Positions 20,356 through 32,554 of a DNA stretch of 64,000 nucleotides are shown piece by piece; the first letter of the stretch is position 1, and every line of letters starts with the position of its first letter. The translations under genes were made by a program, and so were the position numbers. The notes below the pieces were generated by a model. The model made no database searches. It had not been told where the DNA came from and saw only the letters and a list, made by a program, of their open reading frames with translations. This DNA comes from Prorocentrum cordatum (lineage: Eukaryota > Sar > Dinophyceae > Prorocentrales > Prorocentraceae): the NCBI GenBank assembly GCA_963575745.1, contig CAUYUJ010020527.1, positions 655,464 through 719,463 on the forward strand, written 5' to 3'.

Positions 20356-20930
20356 AGATCGTCGGGTCAGCTTGATGTATTTCGTAGGAGAACGCCGTCT
20401 GGTCGTTTTTGGTGCTCTTTTGTGCCTTCCTGGGGCACTCTTGGGCCGTCCTGGGGGCTTCTTGGGCCGCCTTGGGGAGCTGGGGCCCTCCAGAGGTCTT
20501 CTGAAGCCATCTAGGGCCCTCTTGCGGGCCTCCAGTGGCGTTCTTGGAGGTATCCCATGGCTTTTGTGGGTCTCTCTTGGAAGCCTTCTGGGGGCATCTT
20601 GGGCTTCTTGTGGGCAGTCTCGGGGCTCTCTGGGGCAGTCTTGGGGCTCCCTTGGGCCGCCTTCAAACCCTCTAGGGGGCCTCTCGGGCCGTCTTGGGGC
20701 GAGATTGGGGGCCCATTGGGCCGTCTTGGACGCTGCGAAGACCCAAAAAGCGGATATGCACAACAGATGTATTTCCTGAGGGGATGTGACGATTTTGGCT
20801 TCTTCGGGGCTCTCTTAACGGCCTCTTGGGGTGTCTTGGGGGCCTCTTGGGCCGTCTTCAGACCATCGAGGTTCCTCTTGGAGCGCTCTTGTGCTGTCTA
20901 GGGTCTCTCTTGCGCCCCTCCGACGACCCC
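20356..20930 (-). repeat. Dispersed CCAAGA array, reverse copy
   Basis: Reverse orientation of the CCCAAGACGGCCC array. It contains the diagnostic AT-richer junction GGACGCTGCGAAGACCC at about 20727, which mirrors TCTTCAAAGCGTCCAAGACGG at 8017. Confidence 0.72.
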
Positions 20931-20934
20931 TCTA

Positions 20935-21690
20935 ATCGCCTTCAGTCGGCTCGCAGGGCCCAGCGAGGCGCCCTGGGAGGCCCGGAAGGGCCACCGAACC
21001 TTTTCCAAGGGCGTCCAGGGGGCCGCCGAGACGTCCGAAAGGGCGTCCGGAGGGTCCCTGGGGGGGGGTCCGGTTTAGGGGGGGGTTCGGGGTGTGTGTG
21101 GGGAGGGGGGTTCCAAGTAATACAAATATAAGAATAGGAATATGTATATACAACACATAGTCAGGAGGATGAAGGCGAGGACGAGGATGATTAACCGTGC
21201 ATTGGCGAACGAGGACGGACAATAAGGGAGGAGCAGGAGAAGAGGGAGGAACAAGACCAATACGAATCATAAGAAAAACCCGCGATTCGCCACCGTGCCT
21301 CTGGGCACTGAGTGGGCGTGTCCTCAGGTCCTCTGCCTGATCCCTGGAGCCTCAGCCTTCAGTGCAGGGGCCCGGACCCCAAATTCTGCAATTCGGCGGG
21401 GCTCCCGGCGTGCCCCTGAGGGGGAAGAGAGGGGAGGAAAAAGGGTGATCACAAAAAGCGCAGATCATATTCTGAGCATTTTCTTAGGGTGGAGGGCCCA
21501 GGGTGAAATCCATATGGGCTTTTGCAACTCGAAAATCAATCCGTCTTGTGATTCACCTTTTGGAGATGCAAGTCTCGAACATCCATCGAAACGACATTTC
21601 AGATCTCACCCTTTGCCCTCCACCCAAAGAGAATGCTCGGATATTGATCTTCATACTTTGCTGAAAGAATTTAGCGTTCTCGCCTGTTTA
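20935..21690. other. No gene recognised
   Basis: G-rich tract at 21055-21115 followed by mixed sequence. The inverted pair TTTGGAGATGCAAG / GATCTCACCC is too weak to call. Confidence 0.45.
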
Positions 21691-21990
21691 GCTTTCCGAA
21701 GCCCCAAGACGGCCCAGGAGGCCCCCAAGACCACACCAGAACGCCCAAGAACCCTCCAAGAGGGCCCCAAGAAGGCCAGAGAGCGCCCCCAAACGGCGCA
21801 AGAGGCGCCAAAGACAGCCCAAGAGGGCTCTAAATTGGCCCCAAAAGATGCCCACGAGAGGGAACACGAACCGAAACTCCTAGCCTTCCGCCCCAAGAGG
21901 CCCCCAGGAGGCCCCAAGAGGCGCCCAAGAGGCCCCAGGAGGCCCCCAAGATGCCCCAAGAGGCCTCCAAGAGGCTCAAAAGAGGACTGG
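21666..21990 (+). repeat. Dispersed CCAAGA array with conserved head
   Basis: The head TTTAGCGTTCTCGCCTGTTTAGC...TTCCGAAGCCCC is followed by CCCAAGACGGCCCAGGAGGC units. The head matches 54026-54060 closely. Confidence 0.78.
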
Positions 21991-22291
21991 CTCCGGACCT
22001 CCAGGGTAGGCTTGGAACTAGCGAGGTGCCGAGATCAAACCCTACGTCTAATGCAACGATGATTCATCGACGTCGCGGTGCGGCCTTGGAAATCCGCGAT
22101 GCATCGGCGATGCGGTGGTGAAATCCGCTCGATTATTCAATACCTTTTTGCACCACTGACGATGCTTCTGATTCCTTGGGGCCTCCTTGTGGATCGCTCC
22201 GGCACTTGCACATCGTGCCGCGCGCCCAGGGCTTCGTTGCCATCAAATCTGCCCATCAGACTGGCAGCCGTCTCGTTGTCACGTGAGCTCC

Positions 22292-25200
22292 CTACGCGAG
22301 CCTTGTCCCAACGGTGCTTCCACGCAGGCCAGAAGCTGGCGGCGCTGCAGCCTTCGCTGCCTTCTCTGCAGCCCTGGCCTCCTCTTCGGCCGTGGCCGCT
22401 GCAGCCTGTGCCACTGCTGCAGTCTTCGCCGCCTCCTCGGCCGCCTCGGCCTCTGCGGCGGCCTTCGCCGCTTCCGCTGCCGCCTTGGCCGCCGCGGCAA
22501 CCTTCTCGGCAGCCTTGGCTGCGGCGGAAACCTTAGGCGCCTTCTCTGCGGTCTTGGCATTCGCTGTGCTCTTTGCCGCAGCGACATTCCTCGCAGCCTC
22601 CGAAACAGCCTCGGCCTCCGCCTCCTCTGAAGCTCGGGCCTCCGCGGCAGCTTTCGCAGCCTGTTCCGCGGCCCTGGCCTCTGAAGCAGCCTTGGCGGCC
22701 TCGCCTGCGGCCTTGGCCTCCGCGGCAGCCTTCGCCGCCTTCTCTGCCGCCTCGGTCTCCTCGGCATCCTTCTCGGCAGCCTTGGCCTCCGCGAAAGCCT
22801 TGCCCGCTTCCTCGGCCGCCCAGGCATCTGCTGCAGCCTTTGCCGATTCGGCCTTCCTCGCCGCCTCCTCGGCCTCCTCGGCCTCCGCGGCAGCCTTCGC
22901 CGCCTCCGCTGCCGCCTTGACCGCCGCGGCAGCCTTCTCGGCAGCCTTGGCCTTCGATGCAACCTTAGACGCCTCCTCCGTGGTCCTGGCATTCGATGCA
23001 GCCTGTGCCGCTGCGACATTCCTCGCCGCCTCCTCGGCCTCCCTGGCTTCCGCGGCAGCTTTCGCAGCCTGTTCCGCGGCCCTGGCCTCTGAAGCAGCCT
23101 TGGCGGCCTCGCCTGCGGCCTTGGCCTCCGCGGCAGCCTTCGCCGCCTTCTCTGCCGCCTCGGTCTCCTCGGCAACCTTCTCGGCAGCCTTGGCCTCCGC
23201 GAAGGCCTTGCCCGCTTCCTCGGCCGCCCAGGCATCTGCTGCAGCCTTTGCCGATTCGGCCTTCCTCACCGCCTCCTCGGCCTCCTCGGCCTCCGCGGCA
23301 GCCTTCGCCGCCTCCGCTGCCGCCTTGACCGCCGCGGCAGCCTTCTCGGCAGCCTTGGCCTTCGATGAAACCTTAGACGCCTCCTCTGCATTCGATGCAG
23401 CCTGTGCCGCTGCGACATTCCTCGCCGCCTCCTCGGCCTCCCTGGCCTCCGCGGCAGCTTTCGCAGCCTGTTCCGCGGCCCTGGCCTCTGAAGCAGCCTT
23501 GGCGGCCTCGCCTGCGGCCTTGGCCTCCGCGGCAGCCTTCGCCGCCTTCTCTGCCGCCTCGGTCTCCTCGGCAGCCTTCTCGGCAGCCTTGGCCTCCGCG
23601 AACGCCTTGCCCGCTTCCTCGGCCGCCCAGGCATCTGCTGCAGCCTTTGCCGATTCGGCCTTCCTCGCCGCCTCCTCGGCCTCCTCGGCCTCCGCGGCAG
23701 CCTTCGCCGCCTCCGCTGCCGCCTTGACCGCCGCGGCAGCCTTCTCGGCAGCCTTGGCCTTCGATGCAACCTTAGACGCCTCCTCCGTGGTCTTGGCATT
23801 CGATGCAGCCTGTGCCGCTGCGACATTCCTCGCCGTCTCCTCGGCCTCCCTGGCTTCCGCGGCAGCTTTCGCAGCCTGTTCCGCGGCCCTGGCCTCTGAA
23901 GCAGCCTTGGCGGCCTCGCCTGCGGCCTTGGCCTCCGCGGCAGCCTTCGCCGCCTTCTCTGCCGCCTCGGTCTCCTCGGCAGCCTGCTCGGCAGCCTTGG
24001 CCTCCGCGAAAGCCTTGCCCGCTTCCTCGGCCGCCCAGGCATCTGCTGCAGCCTTTGCCGATTCGGCCTTCCTCGCCGCTTCCTCGGCCTCTTCGGCCTC
24101 CGCGGCAGCCTTCGCCGCCTCCGCTGCCGCCTTGACCGCCGCGGCAGCCTTCTCGGCAGCCTTGGCCTTCGATGCAACCTTAGACGCCTCCTCCGCATTC
24201 GATGCAGCCTGTGCCGCTGCGACATTCCTCGCCGTCTCCTCGGCCTCCCTGGCCTCCGCGGCAGCTTTCGCAGCCTGTTCTGCGGCCCTGGCCTCTGAAG
24301 CAGCCTTGGCGGCCTCGACTGCGGCCTTGGCATCCGCGGCAGCCTTCGCCGCCTCTGCCGCCTCGGTCTCCTCGGCAGCCTTCTCGGCAGCCTTGGCCTC
24401 CGCGAAGGCCTTGCCCGCTTCCTCGGCCGCCCAGGCATCTGCTGCAGCCTTTGCCGATTCGGCCTTCCTCGCCGCCACCTCGGCCTCCTCGGCCTCCGCG
24501 GCAGCCTTCGCCGCCTCCGCTGCCGCCTTGACCGCCGCGGCAGCCTTCTCGGCAGCCTTGGCCTTCGATGCAACCTTAGACGCCTCCTCCGTGGTCCTGG
24601 CATTCGATGCAGCCTGTGCCGCTGCGACATTCCTCGCCGCCTCCTCGGCCTCCCTGGCCTCCGCGGCAGCTTTCGCAGCCTGTTCCGCGGCCCTGGCCTC
24701 TGAAGCAGCCTTGGCGGCCTCGCCTGCGGCCTTGGCCTCCACGGCAGCCTTCGCCGCCTTCTCTGCCGCCTCGGTCTCCTCGGCAGCCTTCTCGGCAGCC
24801 TTGGCCTCCGCGAAGGCCTTGCCCGCTTCCTCGGCCGCCCTGGGGAACATCTTATATCCTCTGCTTCGGGCATGGGCCATGGGGGGTCTGGCCCCGGGTC
24901 CCTGCTTAGTCGATATGATTTGAGCTTTTTTTTGTTTTTTTTTGTTGTTTGAAAATTCAGATGCCCTGCACATGTTTTCTTCGAATCATGCTGCCAGAGC
25001 TGGAGAGGGCTGCGCCGGGGCTGTGCATGGGGCAGGGCAGGGGCAGCGCAGGGCAGGGGCACGCAGTGCTGTGCAGGGCCTGTGCACGCAGTCCTGTGCA
25101 GGGCAGGGGCACGCAGTGCTGTGCTGTGCACGCAGTGCAGGGCACGCAGTCCTGTGCAGGGCAGGGGCACGCAGTCCACTACGATGCTGCACAGGGTCCT

Positions 25201-25938
25201 CGGGCACACGGGGGAGGAAGGGGTCCGGAGGCATGTTTTCTGTTACCGCGCCGAGCGCCCCAGAGCCATTTCTGCGTGGCTCCAGGCGGCGCAGGACAGA
25301 AGCTACACCTAAGCGACTCTCGTTTCCCAAGGGGGGGGGGAAGGGGCGCGCACCCGCTTCGTCCAATCGATCGAGGCAGATGCCGAAGTTAGCGGCGAGC
25401 TTCTCTACTGGGGGGGGGAGAGGGATGAGGGGGATGAAGAAAACATGAAGAACGCTCGCCTGGCATCTGCTGCAGCCTTTGCCGATTCGGCCTTCCTCGC
25501 CGCCACCTCGGCCTCCTCGGCCTCCGCGGCAGCCCTCGCCGCCTCCGCTGCCGCCTTGACCGCCGCGGCAGCCTTCTCGGCAGCCTTGGCCTTCGATGCA
25601 ACCTTAGACGCCTCCTCCGCGGTCCTGGCATTCGATGCAGCCTTCTCATTGCGGTCCTCCGTGATCGGTGCTGGCGCTGGCGGCGCCACAGCCTTCGCCG
25701 CCACGGCTTTCCTCTCTGCCTCTACGGCCTCCGCGGCAGCAGTCGCCGCCTCCTCTGCATGGCGCTTCTGCACTGCGTTGGCGCTGGCCCCCAATATCTT
25801 GCGCAACACATCAGCGCTCTCCCCTGATATCTCCTCGGGCCCGTCCCTGCCCGCCTCGTCCACGATCTGGATGGCGACAACCGCCCGCAGCAGCACGGCT
25901 GCGACCGCGGCCCGAAGAGGAGCCATCATACCAAACAT
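22292..25938 (-). CDS. Ala/Lys/Glu-rich repeat protein with N-terminal signal sequence, two exons
   Basis: Join 25938-25460 with 24839-22292 (1008 aa). Exon 1 begins MFGMMAPLRAAVAAVLLRAVVA, a plausible signal peptide, then a unique acidic segment (IVDEAGRDGPEE...) and the start of the repeats. Exon 2 holds about six units of 133-136 residues built of KAAAEAAKAAAEAEEAEEA-like text, predicted as uninterrupted charged helix. Splicing at AG|GCGAGC and CCCCAG|GGCGG gives ADA-R-AAEEAGKAF in frame, matching the repeat text ADAWAAEEAGKAF except one residue; this internal agreement supports the gene model. The protein may form a long extracellular or vacuolar rod or coiled coil; resemblance to TolA or LEA helices reflects composition. 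An upstream Met at 26043 is in frame. Further introns near the 3' end cannot be excluded. Confidence 0.82.
22600..24839 (-). repeat. ~400-bp coding tandem repeat (about six units)
   Basis: The block reading CATTCGATGCAGCCTGTGCC recurs with start points near 22996, 23395, 23803, 24202 and 24607, so units are 399, 408, 399 and 405 bases. Length differences are multiples of three (for example ARTTEEASK versus AEEASK), so selection for the frame is indicated. Confidence 0.92.
24840..25459 (-). other. GC-AG intron, 620 bases
   Basis: Donor GCGAGC follows exonic CCAG; acceptor is CCCCAG followed by GG. GC donors and AG|G borders are known for dinoflagellate introns. The intron contains a GTGCAGGGCAGGGGCACGCA minisatellite (about 25010-25180). 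Confidence 0.8.
25010..25180. repeat. Intronic GCAGGGCAGGGGCACGCAGT minisatellite
   Basis: Irregular tandem units of CACGCAGTGCTGTGCAGGGCAGGGG. Confidence 0.85.
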
Positions 25939-25939
25939 G

Positions 25940-28900
25940 TCGCCTCGGTGAAATGAATGCGCAACGGTTGGAGCAGATACGTTCCGTGTGGATGTTAAAG
26001 TACGCCTAGACTGCTGAGCCGAGACCGAGACCTCTGGAGCCACATCCTCTCACCGATCTTCCCCTGCATTACTGCTATGTGTGGTCTGTGCGTTGTCAGG
26101 ATCGGGGCGCCGACCCCGCCGTCCCTTCTCCTCCAGCCTCCTCTCCTAACACACTACTTACTCGTCAGTACTCCTCTCCTCTCGCGATCTCCTGCTGGAT
26201 CACCGCCCATGTTGGCCCGTCCCTTGTGCGTCTTACCCCCCCTAAAAAGAAGCCCACGTGAGCCCCACTGCCGGACGCATTCGCGTACGGGGTCCGCCGC
26301 TTTACGAGCCAGGAACCTCTTTGCAAACTTCAAGCCCCTGCGGGGGCGGGGCAGCTGCGCAACTAGCAGCCAAGCGCAGCGCGATGATTGAGAATGACCT
26401 CCGGCCCGTCTGTGGAAACTTCGCCGACCCCGTGGGGCTCCTCGACGTGTGAGAAAGTCGTCACTCACGGCATTGGCGAAGAGGTAGCACCCGTTCTTTC
26501 CAGGAGTTGACATCCCGGGAATTCCGGGAGCCAGAACCTACGAATTGTAGGAGCTGTGATCCGCCGTTGCCTTCATCGGTGGCGCGTGGGGTCTTGTTGA
26601 GAGTAAGATTAAAAGCCCGAGTGTCCACTTTTAGAAACTCTACGCCTCCATGAAGAAATCCAAAACCTCCTCAATGGTCCTTTGGAGTGTTCCGTAACGA
26701 CCCTGAACGGCCCCTTGGGGGCCTTCCAGATCCCTTCCAGAAATATTCAAGGCGCCCTTCATATGCCCTTCCAGAAGCCCGTAAGGGACCTTCCAAAGAC
26801 CCTGAAAGCGGCCTTCCTGGGGCCTTCCAGAAGCCCGCAGGTGCCCGCCAGAGCCCCCCTGAGCAGCCCGCCGAAACCGTAAAAGCCAGTATGGCGTCAG
26901 CGGCCCTCCAGAGATCCTGCAGCCCCCCCCCCCCCCCGGAAGACCCTCTCTCTTTCCAGGGAGCCTGGGGAATGCGGCCGCGGGCGCCTCCTGGCCGAAA
27001 GTCCAGCACACCGAGCCAGCGCACCTGGGCGCCCAGGGAGCGCCCACGGGGGCCCGCCGGCTGAAAAAGGCTGGGCACGCGCGCTTGCGCACGGGGCGCC
27101 CATGGGGCGCCCACCCACCGGGCTCAGACCTGGAAGCGCCAGCGAACTGATCCGCGGCGGAGCAGCTTCAAGTGGTCCGAAAGAGAGGGGGTCCTTGTTG
27201 TGGAAGCGGGCTGGCCCTGGTGGAAGCGGGGCTTGCCCGGCTGGGGCCAGGCTTTCATCCCGAACCGTTTTCTGGCGGTCCCATGGCCCTGGGATAGAGG
27301 GCAGAAAATCCGCCCCGATAATAACGACCCCGACACGCGAAGCCGTTTAGTAAACGAACCCGAAGAAGGAATCAAACAAGGCAGGGTTGTTTAGTAAACG
27401 ACCAAGGCCGTTTAAGAAACGCCAATTGTCCGATCCAGGTGGTTTTCTCTCCCTTGATGGGAGGGCCCGGGGAGCCGGAATGGGGTGATTACCCCTCCAG
27501 CCCTGACATCTGCCGATGTGGTTTTCCAATCTGCGGCCCAACAATGCACAACCGCGTCCCTGGGGGCAGCTTAAAACACCCAATCGTCGGAGATCTGGGA
27601 GGGGACCCTTTCCTCCAAGACCCCTTCACTTAGATGCTCGAGTTGTCCAGCGTAGCTCCTGTCTGGGGCAACCCCAGTTTGGGCCCCCGAGGCGCGGATC
27701 AGGAGCTACTCTGGATCACCCCCAGCCCCGATGACTCGTGAGCTGGACGCCCAAATGATCCTGGATAACGCTGGTCCAGGGCAACTCCGGCTGGGGCCCC
27801 CCGAGGCACGAATGAGGAGCTCCTCCGGACCGCCGCCTGCGCCACTGTCATCGTCGTCGTCCCCCTGCAGGGTCGGCGGCACCAGGCGTAAGGCCTTCGT
27901 GATCTGGAGCCACAGCCGAACATGTGAGCAATGATAGTACAATTCAAAACATCTGGGCCATCTTCCTGGAAGTTTCTTGAAAGAAGTCTGGGCTAATCTC
28001 TGTCGCTGACGCTGGCGGGGCGAACGTGCTCAAGAGACCTGGCCAGCTTTTCGGGCGGAGGCTTCTCGATCGGATGCTCGACTGCACTCCGGACCAACCC
28101 CAGCCCCGATGACTCGGCGACCTTCCGCCCCCAGGCCGCTCTCCTGGCCGCAGCTGTCGCCGGCGTCGGCGCCTCGGGGCCGCTCGCCTCGGCGCGGCCG
28201 CCGCGTCGGCGGGCCCCGGCGTCGGGCGGCGAGCACCCCGGGCGCTGGAGCGGCGAGGAAGGCAGGCCACCCATCACTGGCGCAGCGCGGCCGAAGCGGC
28301 GCGACGTGCCGTCGTCTTCGCGCCCTCGCGAGGTCGCCGTGGAGAAGGGCGGCTCTCCGGCCGAGGCCGCGGCGCGCGAGGCGCGGCGATCTCTGTGTGC
28401 CCTGGTGCGGCCCAGAGAAGCATCGCCGACGGAAGCGGACCGTTCACTGATTCTCTGTGCGAACTGGGGTCGGGGCTCTCCTCGCGGTAGGAGCGCGTCT
28501 CTCGTGGCTGGGCCCTTAGATCGGCCACAGCTCTGCCGACAGAGGGCAGGGGATGCCGAATGCATGTGCACACCTGGGGCTGAAGTGGTCCGCAGGGAAC
28601 AGAAGAGGCGGGAGATGGGGAGATCCTTGCGGATTTGTGGGAACAGTGGGACAAAATCAACGCAACGACACACTTTCGGAAAACGTCCTCGGACCACGAC
28701 CAGTCTCACGCCTAGCATGAAGGCTAACCATCATCGAACTGCATCCTTGAGGAGAACGTCCGAATTCAGGCGGGATGGTGCTGATGAGCTCTCAGCGTGG
28801 CATCGCGGCTCGACGAAGTAGAACTCTGCCCGATGTAACACTAGGTCGGGGCTCTGTGGCTGTTGCCCCCCAGGTCCGAGGCGTGTCAATCTGACCCTGC

Positions 28901-29445
28901 ATCCCTGAGGACCCGAAGATTTTCACATCATCAGCTTGGGCGCCACTTATGCAAGACCCCCGCTCGACCTGCAATCGCTATGACAGTACTCCGTCTCGGC
29001 TCCCAACGCGTGAGAAGAAGCTGCCGCGAAGCGGGTCCTGGGAAAGACAAAGATCGGTTGCACCTGAAGCCAATGTGATCTTGCCCACAGGGTGAAACGA
29101 GGAGGGACGGATGCACTTGGAACCCGGTTCCGCCCTCACCCTGTGCAGGGCCACTTCCTCCTCCTGTTTGGTCACGAGCAGGGGTCTATCTTCGAACCTA
29201 GGTCAATGTGCTGAGAGGCCTCTAGATCAACAACTGCGCGGACCGATGACGTGACATCACCCCTCTTTAATAATGCAGCCTTCCACAGGGAAGCGGCCTG
29301 GGCACAGACCCAACGGGACCGCACACACTGCGGCCGCAGCACCCCCCTCGAGAACAAGACAAGGGCAGCTCGCGGAGCGCCTCGGCGAGGTGGGGATCCC
29401 ACCGCTCGCCGTCGCTCGGTTAGCCATTCCCCGCGCCTTTTTCGG
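25940..29445. other. No gene recognised
   Basis: Upstream of the Ala-rich gene. Contains CCTTCCAGAAGCCC units (26695-26850), a C-run at 26926-26938, and two similar blocks ending in CCCCAGCCCCGATGACTCG (27718-27737 and 28099-28117). No ORF resembles a known protein and no promoter element is clear. Confidence 0.45.
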
Positions 29446-29447
29446 TT

Positions 29448-30700
<1,253 letters not shown>

Positions 30701-30707
30701 ATCAGGA

Positions 30708-32550
30708 ACCGTGCTCTCGCCTCAGTGCTGGCTACATACTTGGTCCAGACGGCCACGACCCCTGGGAAAACATCCCCGAAGGTGCACATCGCTGTGCTCT
30801 CACCGCTGTCCCGAGAAAGCCATATTCAGGAATCCCTCGGAATACCTCGGAATGCACGTTTGCACTCGCCGACCTCCTACTCCTCGACCTGCCTATTCAC
30901 CTTTGCTACTATCAGGGTGCTTTGCTGGGGTAATCTGACGACGGGGTCCCCGGAAGTCCAGACCCTTTCTTCGGGGCCAGCTTTTCATCCTGAGTCGTTT
31001 TTCGACGGCCCCGAGGCCTGGCGAGGGCGCCCAGACGTCGAAAATTACTCAGCAAAGCACTCGACTAGCAGCACAGGTGACGAGGGGAGTAGGAGGTCGG
31101 GATACGGCCATGTCCACCTTGGCGTACCTTTTACCTGGGATCGTGGTTGTCCAGAAGACATGCCGCGTTGAGGCGAGAACGCGATTCCCGCACAAGCTGT
31201 GAGGAAGTCTCGTGCGGAATGGCCGCCAGACGGGGTGCCCTAAGGCTCCCGGCCCCCCCCTGGGACTATCCTTCACTTCTCTCCAAAGCACACCGAAAAC
31301 ACTGTCACAGGCCTCCCGCGGAACGCTGCCAGGGAGCTGCGGGAAGCCTCCGCCCCGCTCCTCCCTCAGCAGCTGCCGATTTAGGGGGGGGGGGGGGGGG
31401 GCGGGGGGGGCGCGGCGCGCGCGCACGCGCGCGCAAAAAAAGCAGGAGCACGGCGCGCCACGGGCCGCGAGCTCGGAGGCCGCCGCAGTGGGCGCGGCGG
31501 GGCAGAGCTCCTCCTCCTCGCCCAGCGGCGCCGCGACCGGCGCCTGCCGCCCACGCGGCCCCCCCGCGCAGAGCGCGCCGCCTCGGCGCCGCCGCCGACC
31601 GTTCGCCCCGCCCCCCGCCAGACCTGCGCTGGCGGCGCGCACCAGGGCCCCGAGGTCCTGGGCGCCGCACTGCTCTCGAGCCTGGCGTGCTCGCCAGGCT
31701 TCGGGCCCCGGGAGCCTCACACATCTCGCTCTGCGTCGAGCGAGGGCGCAGGAAGATGGAGCCTGGGGCTCGGGCCGTGGTGTTTGACGACGTCTCTCTA
31801 TCGTCTCGCGCCGTCGCATCTCAGGGAGGGTGTGTGGGGGGGGAAGGCTTCTTGGAAGGAGGCTGCTTCCGAGGAGGCGCTGGCACTGCATCCATAGATA
31901 GGGTCCGCGCCTTCTAAGAGGCAGGGGGGCTTCTAAGACGCCCTCCGCCCTCCCCCCTTCCCCCCTCTCTGCGCGTGGCTGACTCAAGCCTCTACTCGGT
32001 CCAAGGCCAGCCGAAAACCGACTGGCCCGGTGCGGAAACCAGAACAATTGGCCAGGCGCCGCTGCGGAACCGACCAGCCTGGCTCGACAGGCCAGGCATT
32101 GCCGCAGCCCCGCTCAGTGACCGCTCTTTGAGGAACGCCCCTCGGGGCTCACCGGATACGGGGCCTGACTGGCCCGGACTGGCGATGCCCACAACTTGCA
32201 GACCGACTCGCCCGGACTGGCCTGACCAGACCGCAACGCCAGAGACAGGACCGACCCGCCCAGGAAGAGGCTTGAGACCTCCAATGTATTGAAAATCACC
32301 CAAGCAAAATACCCCAATAGCAGCAAAAATGAAGAGGCGGGACAGTGGTGGGAGCAGCAAGGGCGAGGGTGAGAGCACGGCCATGTGTACTTCCGTGAAT
32401 TTTCTGCGAAGGATCGTTGCCGTCCAGACCAAGCATGTAGACGGCATTGAGACGAGAGAACGGCCATGTGCACCCGAGTGTATTTTCTAGAAGGGGTCGT
32501 GGCCGTCTGGACCAAACATGTACCCAACATTGAGGCGAGAACACGATTCT
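30708..32550. repeat. Dispersed CTCGCCTCAATG...GGTCCAGACGGCCACGA repeat copies
   Basis: A block containing TTGGTCCAGACGGCCACGACCCC and a CACATGGCCGT-type segment occurs in plus orientation at about 30712-30810 and in reverse at 31095-31185, 32375-32455 and 32458-32545 (the last two in tandem). No gene is recognised between them. Confidence 0.65.
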
Positions 32551-32554
32551 GGGG

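Noticed and set aside
22314-24923. 869-codon Ala/Ser-rich ORF on the plus strand
   Set aside because: Antisense shadow of the Ala-rich repeat gene; it lacks the signal peptide and splice support of the minus-strand model.
24842-24973. Start of the Ala-rich protein at 24973 (MCRASEFSNNKKKQKK...)
   Set aside because: This lies in the predicted intron; the repeat unit continues into exon 1 when spliced at 24839/25460.
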